This document shows positions 46,521-54,189 of a stretch of DNA of 64,000 nt, piece after piece. The stretch comes from Glycomyces xiaoerkulensis (lineage in GTDB: Bacteria; Actinomycetota; Actinomycetes; Mycobacteriales; Micromonosporaceae), in the NCBI RefSeq assembly GCF_002798405.1, contig NZ_PGGV01000016.1:186001-250000 (forward strand), read 5' to 3'. Both the position numbers and the translations under genes were made by a program. Positions within the stretch are counted from its first letter, which is position 1. Every line of letters begins with the position of its first letter. The notes beneath the pieces were generated by a model. That model saw nothing but the letters and a program-made list of their open reading frames with translations, was not told the DNA's origin and made no database searches.

Positions 46521-47096
46521 TCAGGACAGTTCCCGCCACATGATGATGTCGTCGCGGTAATCGTCGTCGGCCACTCGCACCGCGCGCGGCAGGCGACCGA
46601 CCTCGGTGAACCCGTGCCGCCGATAGAAGGCGTCGGCACCGGTGCCCGAGCGGACCTTGAGGCTCAGCGCCTCCAGCTTGAGATCCTCGCGAGCCACTTC
46701 ATCGACCGCCGCCAGCAGCTTGCCACCGATGCCGCTGCCTTGACGTTCCGGGTCGACCTGGACGTGGCGGATCGAGCGCCATCCCTGCCGCGGCGGGCTG
46801 TCGTTTGATGTGAGAACACACCAAGCGACAATGGCGGCTCCTTCCTGTAGAGCGACCAGCGTGTCAGTCTGGTCGATCACTCGCGAGAGAATGGACACGG
46901 TGTGAGGGCGAACCCGGTCGAGGCTCACCGGCGGGACGAACCCGACGGAACCGCCGGCGTTCGTAACCCGTACCCAGAGGTGGCTGAGTTCATCGACGAG
47001 CGCGGCGGTGACCGGCGGATCCACCAAGACTGAGACGTCGTCCTCGTTTCCGGGCGACGCCTCTGGCGTGGAGCTATCAGTCACTGTTGCATGCAC
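46521..47096 (-). CDS. GNAT-family N-acetyltransferase
   Basis: A single GNAT domain (191 aa). The acetyl-CoA loop is VQVDPERQGSGIGGKLL, near residues 116-132, followed by LKVRSGTGADAFYRRHGF. The substrate is unknown. The GTG at 47096 has GGTAGG nearby; a GTG at 47084 is an alternative. It is convergent to parB, a pattern also seen in related chromosomes near parAB. A possible 75-codon ORF (47077-47304) overlaps its start. Confidence 0.85.
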   Translation of the reverse strand: MHATVTDSSTPEASPGNEDDVSVLVDPPVTAALVDELSHLWVRVTNAGGSVGFVPPVSLDRVRPHTVSILSRVIDQTDTLVALQEGAAIVAWCVLTSNDSPPRQGWRSIRHVQVDPERQGSGIGGKLLAAVDEVAREDLKLEALSLKVRSGTGADAFYRRHGFTEVGRLPRAVRVADDDYRDDIIMWRELS

Positions 47097-47304
47097 GCCT
47101 ACCAGCTTGCCCTACGTCCCCGGCTCGCCGACAGGGGCTTCCCGCCATATGGGCGCACGTCACTATCGCACCCGAATCCGGGTATCTGCGTGGGATACGC
47201 ACTATTCGAGTCGGTGCGGGGGTGATGCGAACGGTGACGGTCGCTTCAGGCTTCGCAAGCTTCGCCAAGAGGTTGATTCCGGCGGTTTCCAGACTCACGG
47301 GCAT
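47077..47304 (-). CDS. Possible 75-aa protein overlapping the GNAT start
   Basis: An ATG with AAAGG at 6 nt begins a 75-codon frame; the first half (MPVSLETAGINLLAKLAKP, then TVTVRIT) uses G/C-rich codons, but the second half looks non-coding. It ends inside the GNAT start with an 8-nt overlap if GNAT begins at 47084. No family is recognised. A short coding gene, or chance, are both possible. Confidence 0.28.
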   Translation of the reverse strand: MPVSLETAGINLLAKLAKPEATVTVRITPAPTRIVRIPRRYPDSGAIVTCAHMAGSPCRRAGDVGQAGRRACNSD

Positions 47305-47308
47305 GCGG

Positions 47309-47314
47309 TACCTT
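47309..47314 (+). promoter_or_regulatory. -10 element of the HIT-like gene (leaderless)
   Basis: TACCTT ends 6 nt before the GTG at 47321. Confidence 0.4.
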
Positions 47315-47320
47315 TCGAGG

Positions 47321-47935
47321 GTGGCATCAGCGAGTACCCCCGGCCCGAGTCCCCAGTCAGGTCAAGCAAACCAGCACCGGTCACATGGCCGGCGCCCCGG
47401 CGGCGCCCAGTCCGCACTGCCCGCATTCGTAGACTGGCCCGCATTCCCCTTCGAAGGCGACCTGCGCCTCAAGCCGCTCCAGCAGCCGGTGGGCACCGAG
47501 CCGCCGCGCCGAGGCGATCGTCAGGAGCAGTGCTCTGCCTGCCACACGCCCGACAGCGCCTACCTGTGGACCGACGAGCGCTGGCGGCTGAAGAGTCCGC
47601 CCAAGCCGAGCGGACTGCCGGTGGTGGTGATCCTGGAGCCGCGTGCCCACCTCGACCTCGGTGACCTGTCGACCATGCACGCCGCCGAGCTCGGGGTGCT
47701 GACAGTCCGCCTGGAACGGGCCATCCGCTCCCTCGAGTCGGTCGCGCAGGTCCACGTGAACCGCTGGGGCGACGGTACGGCCCATCTCCAGATGTGGTTC
47801 CTCGCCCGCCCGCACGGCTATTTGCAGTTGCGGGGACCGTTCATGACGATGTGGGACGAGGTCCTGCCGCCGATCGACGAGTACGAGTGGCAGATGAACC
47901 TGGAGTACATCTCGGCGTGGCTCAGCGCCGACTGA
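47321..47935 (+). CDS. HIT-like family protein (uncharacterised)
   Basis: A 204-aa protein resembling a streptomycete family of HIT-like hydrolases. FPFEGDLRLKPL, a CxxC (QCSACHTPDSAYLW), LWTDERWRL, VVVILEPRAHLDL, HVNRWGDGTAHLQMWFLARP (the degenerate histidine triad H-L-Q-M-W) and a C-terminal EWQMNLEY are visible. Normal HIT proteins have H-x-H-x-H; here only one histidine of the triad is clear, so activity is doubtful. The frame is open back to 47087. I chose the GTG at 47321 because TACCTT lies 6 nt before it. A parS palindrome follows the stop. Confidence 0.75.
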   Translation: MASASTPGPSPQSGQANQHRSHGRRPGGAQSALPAFVDWPAFPFEGDLRLKPLQQPVGTEPPRRGDRQEQCSACHTPDSAYLWTDERWRLKSPPKPSGLPVVVILEPRAHLDLGDLSTMHAAELGVLTVRLERAIRSLESVAQVHVNRWGDGTAHLQMWFLARPHGYLQLRGPFMTMWDEVLPPIDEYEWQMNLEYISAWLSAD

Positions 47936-47937
47936 AA

Positions 47938-47973
47938 CGGCCGCCGATGTTTCACGTGAAACATCGGCGGCCG
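47938..47973. promoter_or_regulatory. Extended parS palindrome (bidirectional terminator)
   Basis: A second 36-bp perfect inverted repeat, with parS core TGTTTCACGTGAAACA at 47948-47963. It is the only structure in the 56-bp gap between convergent HIT-like and ddl stops. Confidence 0.9.
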
Positions 47974-47991
47974 AACGTCGGTCGGGTCGGA

Positions 47992-48957
47992 CTAGCTGCG
48001 GGCGAGCGCCCGGCGGACCATCGTCGCAAGCGTTTCGCCGAAGTCCATGCCCGCGGCCTCGACCGCCATGGGCAGCAGGGAGGTCTCGGTGGTGCCGGGG
48101 GCGACGTTGGCCTCCAGGACCTGGATGTCGCCTGCCCGGTCGACCATGAGGTCGACCCGGGAGACGTCGCGCAGGCCCAGCGTCCGATGCACCCCGACGG
48201 CGACCTCGGCGACGCGGGCCGACGTGGCCCCGTCGAGGTCGGCCGGCACGGTCCACCGCGTGGCCCCCGGGTTGTAGCGGGCGGCGTAGTCGTAGTCGCC
48301 GTGCAGCGGCGTGATCTCCACCGGCGGCAGAGCGATCGGTCCGTCGCCGAGGTCGATCACCCCGACCGCGATGTCGCGGCCCTCGACGAACGATTCGATG
48401 AGCGCCTCGTCGCTGTAGGAGAAGCAGCCCATCATCGCCGAGGGGAAGTCGTCCTCCTTGCGGACGGCGTGCACGCCGAGTCCCGAGCCGCCGGAGTTCG
48501 GCTTGACGACCAGCGGCAGTCCCATCTTGGCGGCGATGCGGTCGAGCAGTTTGCGGGCCCCGAAGTCGGAGAACGCCTGGCGGGGCATGACCGCCCAGTC
48601 GGCGGTCGGCAGGCCGGCCGACCGGAGCAGGTCCTTGGCCGTGGCCTTGCTCCACGCCCGCCGGGCGCCGAAGGCGTCGGTGCCGACGAAAGGGATGTCC
48701 GACAGCTCCAGCACGCCGCGCAGGGAGCCGTCTTCGCCGGGGGCGCCGTGTACCAGCGGCAGTACGACGTCGGGCGGGAACTCCTGCAGGCTCGGCAGCA
48801 GGTCGCCGTCGAGGTCGCGAATCTCGCACACCATGCCCTGGCGTTGCAGTGCAGCGGCGGAGCGGCGGCCCGACTTCATCGAGATCTCGTGCTCGTACGA
48901 CATGCCGCCGGCGAGGATGAGGACGCGGGCGTCGGATGCTGCGGCGCTCTCGGTCAT
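47992..48957 (-). CDS. ddl: D-alanine-D-alanine ligase
   Basis: Ddl (321 aa) joins two D-alanines for the peptidoglycan stem. It begins VLILAGGMSYEHEISMKSG, then PLVHGAPGEDGSL. The ATP-grasp part shows VVKPNSGGSGLGV and VDLMVDRAGDIQVLEANVAPGTTE. It overlaps the aminotransferase stop (ATGA), so translation is coupled. The alr gene at 16672-17844 supplies its substrate. No D-lactate-type specificity change is obvious. Confidence 0.95.
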   Translation of the reverse strand: MTESAAASDARVLILAGGMSYEHEISMKSGRRSAAALQRQGMVCEIRDLDGDLLPSLQEFPPDVVLPLVHGAPGEDGSLRGVLELSDIPFVGTDAFGARRAWSKATAKDLLRSAGLPTADWAVMPRQAFSDFGARKLLDRIAAKMGLPLVVKPNSGGSGLGVHAVRKEDDFPSAMMGCFSYSDEALIESFVEGRDIAVGVIDLGDGPIALPPVEITPLHGDYDYAARYNPGATRWTVPADLDGATSARVAEVAVGVHRTLGLRDVSRVDLMVDRAGDIQVLEANVAPGTTETSLLPMAVEAAGMDFGETLATMVRRALARS

Positions 48958-50201
48958 GCCGCACCCCCGGCGAAGGTGTCGCGCAGCTCGATATCGCCGG
49001 CGACCACCCCGGCCAGGCGCCGCACCCCTTCGCGGATGGAGTCGGCCGACTGGGTCGAGAAGTTGAGGCGCATCTGGCGCCGGCCGTTCCCGTCGGCGTA
49101 GAAGCCGGTGCCCGGCACGTACGCGACCCGTTCCTGCAACGCACGCGGGAGCATGGCCTTGGAGTCGAGCCCCTCGGGCAGGGTCGCCCACACGAACAGG
49201 CCGCCGCCCGGGTGCGTCCAGCCCGTGTCCTCGGGCATGAAGTCGGTCAGCGCGGCCATGAGCGCGTCGCGGCGGTCGCGGTAGAGGGTGATGAAGACCT
49301 TGACCTGCTGGCGCCACTCCATCTCGGTGAAGAACCGCAGCGTCGCCTCCTGGATGAGCGAGGAGGGGCACAGGATCGATGCCTCGACGGCCAGGAGCAG
49401 TTTGTCGCGGACGGCCGGTGGAGCGAGCACCCAGCCGAGCCGGAGCCCGGCGGCGAAGATCTTGGAGACCGTGCCGAGGTAGATGACACCGCGGTCCACC
49501 CGGGCCCGCAGCGGCGCCGGCGGCGCCCCCTCGAACGAGATCATGCTGTACGGGTCGTCCTCGATGATGAGCAGGCCGTGCCGTTCGGCGATCTCCAGGA
49601 TCCGCTCGCGGCGATCCTCGGAGAGGGTGACGCCGGCGGGGTTCTGGTAGGTCGGGACGGTGTAGAGGAACTTCGCCTCGCGCCCTTCGCGCCGCAGACC
49701 GGCGAGCGCCTCTTCGAGCCCTTCGGGCACCAGTCCGTCGCGGTCCATCGGCAGGTGGCGGACGTCGGCCTGCGCGGCCTGGAAGACGCCGAGCGCGCCG
49801 ACGTACGTCGGGCCCTCGGCGAGCACGATGTCCCCGGGGTCGAGGAAGGTGCGGGCGAGCAGGTCGAGGCCCTGCTGGGCGCCGTTGGTGAGGACGAGGT
49901 CGTCGGCCGAGGCGGTGATGCCCGACAGCTCCATGACCCCGCACAGGGTCTCGCGCAGCGCGGTGCTGCCCTGACCGGGGCAGTAGCTGAGCGCTTGGGG
50001 ACCGCTCTGAGCCAGCAGCCTCGTGAACATCTCGCCGAGGTCGTCCATCGGGAGCGCGGCGGTGTAGGGGTTCCCTCCGGCGAGGGAGACGACTTCGGGG
50101 CGCGAGGCGACCGAGAAGAGTGCCCGGATCTCCGACTGTGCCATCCCGTGAACCCGGGATGCGTACCGACCGGTGTAATCGTCGAGTGTTGTACCGGACA
50201 C
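48954..50201 (-). CDS. PLP-dependent aminotransferase
   Basis: A class I/II aminotransferase (415 aa). PLP lysine lies in GTVSKIFAAGLRLGW, with SLAGGNPY, NGAQQGLDLLARTF and TVPTYQNPAGVTLS as family marks. It resembles the 2-aminoadipate/LysN and MocR-like group, but no GntR DNA-binding domain is attached, so it is an enzyme. I chose the GTG at 50201 because AAGGAGG precedes it; the open frame to 50366 lacks similarity. It is coupled to ddl by an ATGA overlap; its substrate in cell-wall or amino-acid metabolism is unknown. Confidence 0.88.
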   Translation of the reverse strand: MSGTTLDDYTGRYASRVHGMAQSEIRALFSVASRPEVVSLAGGNPYTAALPMDDLGEMFTRLLAQSGPQALSYCPGQGSTALRETLCGVMELSGITASADDLVLTNGAQQGLDLLARTFLDPGDIVLAEGPTYVGALGVFQAAQADVRHLPMDRDGLVPEGLEEALAGLRREGREAKFLYTVPTYQNPAGVTLSEDRRERILEIAERHGLLIIEDDPYSMISFEGAPPAPLRARVDRGVIYLGTVSKIFAAGLRLGWVLAPPAVRDKLLLAVEASILCPSSLIQEATLRFFTEMEWRQQVKVFITLYRDRRDALMAALTDFMPEDTGWTHPGGGLFVWATLPEGLDSKAMLPRALQERVAYVPGTGFYADGNGRRQMRLNFSTQSADSIREGVRRLAGVVAGDIELRDTFAGGAA

Positions 50202-50459
50202 GCGGAGACCTCCTTCAAGGGCCTGCACGGCTGCCGCGGCCGGGGCCGCGAGCCTGGAATTAGAGTTTCTCACGGATTTTGGGTTGTGGGGCGTCGGTCG
50301 CGACGTCGAAATCACCGGGCCGATGCGGCCCGCGGGCTCCGCCCGAAAGACGGCGCCGCTCACCACACCCTACGGGTCCGCGACACCGATCGACCTACCC
50401 TACTAGCACGGCGAACGACGGCCATGCGTGTTTTCCACCATATGAACGCCCGGTCGACG

Positions 50460-50465
50460 TAATCT
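50460..50465 (+). promoter_or_regulatory. -10 element of a GNAT gene (leaderless)
   Basis: TAATCT ends 6 nt before the GTG at 50472. The 270-bp gap upstream shows no other gene. Confidence 0.45.
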
Positions 50466-50471
50466 GGGTAG

Positions 50472-51173
50472 GTGCATAGGCGCCTGGTCAACCTCACGCT
50501 CGACACCCTCGACGCCTTGCCGAAACGGTGTCGCGCCTGCGTGTTCTGGGAGCTTTCCCCGTTGTGCGCGGAGGCCACGGGGGAGGTGGGCGACCCTGCG
50601 CTCGAGAAGGAGGCCTGGCTGTCGCACACCCTGCTGGAGTGGGGCGGCTGCGGCCGGATCGCCTACGACGGCGACGTGGTCGCCGGCTATGTCACCTTCG
50701 CTTCGCCGAAGTTCGTGCCGCGGGCGGTGGAGTTCCCGTCAGGGCCGGTCTCGCCGGACGCGGCGCTGCTCATGACGGTGCTGGTCCGGCCCGCCTACAC
50801 CGGCACCGGCCTGGGGCGGCAGCTCGTCCAGGCCGTGGCCGCCGACGTGGCGCGGCGGGGCGTCTACGCGATCGAGACGTTCGGCGACGCCCGCGGCGAG
50901 TCCAACGCGTGCCTCGTGCCGGCGGACTTCTACCGTTCGGTGGGGTTCAAGACGGTGCGGTTCGACCCGCGCTACCCCCGGCTGCGGCTGGAGCTGCGTC
51001 CGCCGGCCGACCGCGACCAGCAGGCCGCCGACACCTTCGAGGTTCCGCGGACGGTGGAGTGGTTCGAGCTCGACGACTCCGAGCTGGAGCAGTTCTTCGA
51101 CGCGCCCGGTCTCGACGAGCCGGGCATAGTCCGCCCGCGCGACGGCCGCCCGGGGATCCCGCGCCGCGCCTGA
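50472..51173 (+). CDS. GNAT-family acetyltransferase with CxxC N-terminus
   Basis: A 233-aa protein. The N-terminal part has RCRACVFWELSP, then a GNAT core with VRPAYTGTGLGRQLV (acetyl-CoA loop, about residues 104-118). A C-terminal acidic extension FELDDSELEQFF follows. It is common next to trxA/parAB in actinobacteria, but has no assigned substrate. The GTG start has no Shine-Dalgarno sequence; TAATCT is 6 nt upstream. Confidence 0.83.
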   Translation: MHRRLVNLTLDTLDALPKRCRACVFWELSPLCAEATGEVGDPALEKEAWLSHTLLEWGGCGRIAYDGDVVAGYVTFASPKFVPRAVEFPSGPVSPDAALLMTVLVRPAYTGTGLGRQLVQAVAADVARRGVYAIETFGDARGESNACLVPADFYRSVGFKTVRFDPRYPRLRLELRPPADRDQQAADTFEVPRTVEWFELDDSELEQFFDAPGLDEPGIVRPRDGRPGIPRRA

Positions 51174-51175
51174 AC

Positions 51176-51213
51176 ACGAAAGGAGCGGCGGGCCGAACCG
51201 GTCGGCCCACCGC
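51176..51213. terminator. Hairpin between GNAT and trxA genes
   Basis: A 12-bp stem with one mismatch (51185-51196 with 51202-51213) lies between convergent stops. The minus-strand tail is T/C-rich. It may serve both genes. Confidence 0.6.
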
Positions 51214-51226
51214 CCTCGATGCGGTG

Positions 51227-51541
51227 CTACTTCTCCAGGAACTTCCTGATGGCCGCTTTGGGCTGCGCCCCGATGAGCTGGTCGGCCGGCTGACCGTCCT
51301 TGAACAGGATCATCGTCGGCACGCTCATCACCTGGAACTTCCGGGCCGTCTCCGGGTTGGCGTCGGTGTCGAGCTTGCGGAACCGGATCGCATCGGACTC
51401 CGTGGCCAGCTCCTCCAGCACCGGTGAGACCTTCTTGCACGGGCCGCACCACTCGGCCCAGAAGTCGACCAGCACGGGCTTGTCGGATTCGAGCACCTCG
51501 GTCTGGAAGTCGGCGTCGCTTACTGGCTTGATGGCGCCCAT
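51227..51541 (-). CDS. trxA: Thioredoxin
   Basis: Thioredoxin (104 aa), a general disulfide reductase. The active site is WAEWCGPCKK (about residues 27-36), with the cis-proline in MSVPTMILF. ATG codons at 51547 and 51541 both read in frame; AGGAGG is spaced correctly only for 51541. It lies 43 nt after trxB in the same direction, so the pair forms a trxB-trxA operon. Confidence 0.96.
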   Translation of the reverse strand: MGAIKPVSDADFQTEVLESDKPVLVDFWAEWCGPCKKVSPVLEELATESDAIRFRKLDTDANPETARKFQVMSVPTMILFKDGQPADQLIGAQPKAAIRKFLEK

Positions 51542-51584
51542 GGGCATCCTCCTGTTCGTCGGTTCTGCTAAGCGGTGGTCGGGC

Positions 51585-52517
51585 TCAGTCGGCGAGGCTG
51601 GAAATGTAGCGCTCGGCGTCGAGCGCGGCCGAGCAGCCGGTGCCGGCGGCGGTCACCGCCTGCTGGTAGGTGTGGTCGACCAGGTCCCCGGCGGCGAAGA
51701 CGCCCTCCAGGTTGGTCCGGGTGCTGGGAGCGTCGACCAGCACGTAGCCGGACTCGTCGAGCTCCACCTGGCCCTTGACCAGCTCCGAGCGCGGGTCGTG
51801 CCCGATCGCGAGGAACAGTCCGGTCACGGGCAGTTCGCGCTGCTCGCCGCTCTCGGTGTCCGAGACCGCGACGCCGGAGACCTTGCCGCCCTCGCCGAGG
51901 ATCCGGTCGACGACCGTGTTCCACTCGACCTCGATCTTGGGGTTGTTCAGGGCGCGGTCGGCCATGATCTTGGAGGCGCGGAAGGCGTCGCGGCGGTGGA
52001 TGATCGTCACCTTCGAGGCGAACTTGGTGAGGAACGTGGCCTCCTCCATCGCCGAGTCGCCGCCGCCGACGACCGCGATGTGCTGGTCGCGGAAGAAGAA
52101 GCCGTCGCAGGTGGCGCACGAGGAGACGCCGCGGCCCATCAGCTCGTGCTCGCCCGGCACGTTCAGCGAACGGTAGGCCGAACCCATCGAGAGGATGACG
52201 GTCTTGGCGCGGTACTCCCGGTCGCCGACCCACACGCGCTTGACCTCGCCGTCGAGCTCGACCTTGGTGACGTCCTCGGCCGCCAGCTCGGCGCCGAAGC
52301 GCTCGGCCTGCTTGCGCCAGTGGTCCATCAGATCCGGGCCCATGATCCCGTCGGGGAACCCGGGGTAGTTCTCCACCTCGGTGGTCAGCATGAGCGCGCC
52401 GCCGAACTGGGAGCCCTCGAAGACCAGTGGGCGCAGGTCAGCGCGTGCGGTGTACAGCGCGGCCGTGTACCCGGCCGGTCCCGAGCCGATGATGATGACG
52501 TTCCGTGTTTCGCTCAC
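51585..52517 (-). CDS. trxB: Thioredoxin-disulfide reductase
   Basis: An FAD/NADPH enzyme (310 aa) that regenerates reduced thioredoxin. The FAD motif is [18 protein letters not shown], the redox pair CATCDGFF, and the NADPH motif [15 protein letters not shown] 52517 has GGAGCACATCCCG upstream. A SigR-like promoter candidate lies upstream (52607-52633), in line with thioredoxin genes in streptomycetes, which respond to disulfide stress. Confidence 0.96.
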   Translation of the reverse strand: MSETRNVIIIGSGPAGYTAALYTARADLRPLVFEGSQFGGALMLTTEVENYPGFPDGIMGPDLMDHWRKQAERFGAELAAEDVTKVELDGEVKRVWVGDREYRAKTVILSMGSAYRSLNVPGEHELMGRGVSSCATCDGFFFRDQHIAVVGGGDSAMEEATFLTKFASKVTIIHRRDAFRASKIMADRALNNPKIEVEWNTVVDRILGEGGKVSGVAVSDTESGEQRELPVTGLFLAIGHDPRSELVKGQVELDESGYVLVDAPSTRTNLEGVFAAGDLVDHTYQQAVTAAGTGCSAALDAERYISSLAD

Positions 52518-52606
52518 CGGGATGTGCTCCTATACGATGTTGCGGCGTTCCCCGGACGCCGCGCGGGGGCGTTCGCGGGCGGCGTCCTACCGAGGCTGAC
52601 AGCTTC

Positions 52607-52633
52607 AACGCCATCCTATTGGCAGGAAATTCC
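52607..52633 (-). promoter_or_regulatory. Possible SigR-type promoter of trxB
   Basis: On the minus strand GGAAT (52629-52633) and GTT (52607-52609) are 19 nt apart; the SigR consensus of streptomycetes uses about 18. A housekeeping-like TAGGAT is embedded between them. Which is used cannot be told. Confidence 0.35.
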
Positions 52634-52714
52634 GCGGAGCCGGTCCGCGTCCGGCCTGTGACGGGCGAAGACCCCCAACGTGTGCGAACTCACGTCCCGG
52701 CAGCGCCCGCGGGC

Positions 52715-53479
52715 CTACTGCTGGAAGACCAGAGGCTCGATCTCCCCCTGCGCGCACTCCGGGGTCACCGCCACCGCGATCTCCCCCGAATCCGACACCA
52801 GCAGCGCCACCACCGCCGGCTCGGAGTCGTAGCGGGCGAAGTCCACCGCCACCGGCAGGCTCTCGTAGGCCTCGGCGAGCGCCTCCTGGCAGTCCTGCCA
52901 CAGCCGCCCGCCCTCGGCGAGCGCCTCCAGCTCCTCGGGCACCGCCTCGGTGGCGCTGTCGGCGCTCAGCTCCCGCAGCGCCGACAGCAGGTCGCTGCCC
53001 TCCTGGTAGTCCCTGCCGGTGGAGAACGTGGCGATGCCGGTGGTCTCCTCGGCGCTCTCGGGTTCCTCGGCGAAGTCCTCGCCGCTGTCCGCCTCGAGCT
53101 CGGATTCCCTGATGGCCGCTTCCGGGTCCTCCTCGGACTCGGCTTGCGCGCCCCCATCGTCGCCTCCGGCGTCGGCCACGGTCGCCGAGTCCTCCTGCAG
53201 GCCGCTCACGTACTGGAGGGCGACCGCCACCCCGCCGATCGTCACCAGCAGCGCGGCCGCCGCGCTCACCAGCGCGTAGCGGACCCGCCTGGCGCGCATC
53301 CGCTCGGCCCATCCGGCGGTGCGCCGGTTCTCGCCGGCGTGGAGGGTGTCGGCCGTCGGCAGTTGGTCCAGGACCCGGTCCAGCCGGTCGGCGACGTTCC
53401 CGGGGAGGCCCTCGTACTGATCCGAGGCGGAACGGAGCGCCCTGGTGGCCTCGGCTTCGTCGTGGCGTTGCGGGCTCAT
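52715..53479 (-). CDS. Putative anti-sigma factor (SigM partner)
   Basis: A 254-aa single-pass membrane protein directly downstream of sigM. A short cytoplasmic part (about 1-70) precedes one transmembrane helix (about 71-92, LVSAAAALLVTIGGVAVAL). An acidic, disordered extracytoplasmic segment and a small globular domain with ECAQGEIEPLVF follow. No zinc-binding HxxxCxxC motif is present, so it is not a ZAS-type factor, but the position and topology match SigM anti-sigma factors. Its ATG overlaps the sigM stop (ATGA). Confidence 0.75.
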   Translation of the reverse strand: MSPQRHDEAEATRALRSASDQYEGLPGNVADRLDRVLDQLPTADTLHAGENRRTAGWAERMRARRVRYALVSAAAALLVTIGGVAVALQYVSGLQEDSATVADAGGDDGGAQAESEEDPEAAIRESELEADSGEDFAEEPESAEETTGIATFSTGRDYQEGSDLLSALRELSADSATEAVPEELEALAEGGRLWQDCQEALAEAYESLPVAVDFARYDSEPAVVALLVSDSGEIAVAVTPECAQGEIEPLVFQQ

Positions 53480-54183
53480 CGGCGGCCTCCCTCCTCTCGG
53501 ATCGATCCCGGCCCCGGTGGTCTGCCGGGTTCGACGCCGCGTCGGCGACCGGGGTTCCCGCCGCCGTCGGTGACCGGCGCCGCGGCCGGGTCGAGCTCGG
53601 GCAGGGCGGCGGCCAGGCGCCGCCGGCCGCGGGAGGCGCGGGACTTCACCGTCCCGGCCCGGACCTTGAGGATGGCGGCGACCTCTTCGACCGGGTAGCC
53701 GAGCATGTCGATGTAGACCAGCACCGCGCGCTGGTCGAACGGGAGCTCGGCCAGCGCCCGGCGGACGCGGAGCTTGAGGTCCGAGTCGCCGGGGTCGCCG
53801 CGGTCGGAGACGGTCCGGTCGTCCTCGCTCAGCGGGACGGTCGGGCGGCGCCCGGCCGCTCGGATGCGGTCGAGGCAGGCGTTGACGACGATCCGGTGCA
53901 GCCAAGTGGTGACCGCCGAGTTGCCCTTGAACGAGCCGGCGGCCTGGTAGGCCTTGATCATGGCGTCCTGGAGGGCCTCGGCGGCGTCGTCGGGGTTGGC
54001 GAGGGTGCGCACCGCGACCGCCCACAGCCGTCCGCGGTGCCGCCGGAACAGCTCGCCGAACGCGTCGCGGTCGCCCGCGACGTGACGGGAGAGCAGCTCG
54101 GCGTCGCCGGCCTGTGCGGCCGCGAAGCCGAGGCCGGGTTCGGCGGGCGGTCCGGGCTCGGGCGGGCTGGGGGCGGCGGGCAT
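53476..54183 (-). CDS. sigM: ECF RNA polymerase sigma factor SigM
   Basis: An ECF sigma factor (235 aa). Region 2 is DAFGELFRRHRGRLWAVAVRT and SFKGNSAVTTWLHRIVVNACLD. Region 4 is LPFDQRAVLVYIDMLGYPVEEVAAIL with the helix-turn-helix VRAGTVKSRASRGRRRL. The N-terminal and C-terminal tails are Pro/Gly-rich. The SigM name rests on the murJ-pseudokinase-sigM-trxBA synteny. It is coupled to its putative anti-sigma gene by ATGA. AGGAAGCC is upstream of the ATG. Confidence 0.88.
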   Translation of the reverse strand: MPAAPSPPEPGPPAEPGLGFAAAQAGDAELLSRHVAGDRDAFGELFRRHRGRLWAVAVRTLANPDDAAEALQDAMIKAYQAAGSFKGNSAVTTWLHRIVVNACLDRIRAAGRRPTVPLSEDDRTVSDRGDPGDSDLKLRVRRALAELPFDQRAVLVYIDMLGYPVEEVAAILKVRAGTVKSRASRGRRRLAAALPELDPAAAPVTDGGGNPGRRRGVEPGRPPGPGSIREEGGRR

Positions 54184-54189
54184 GGCTTC

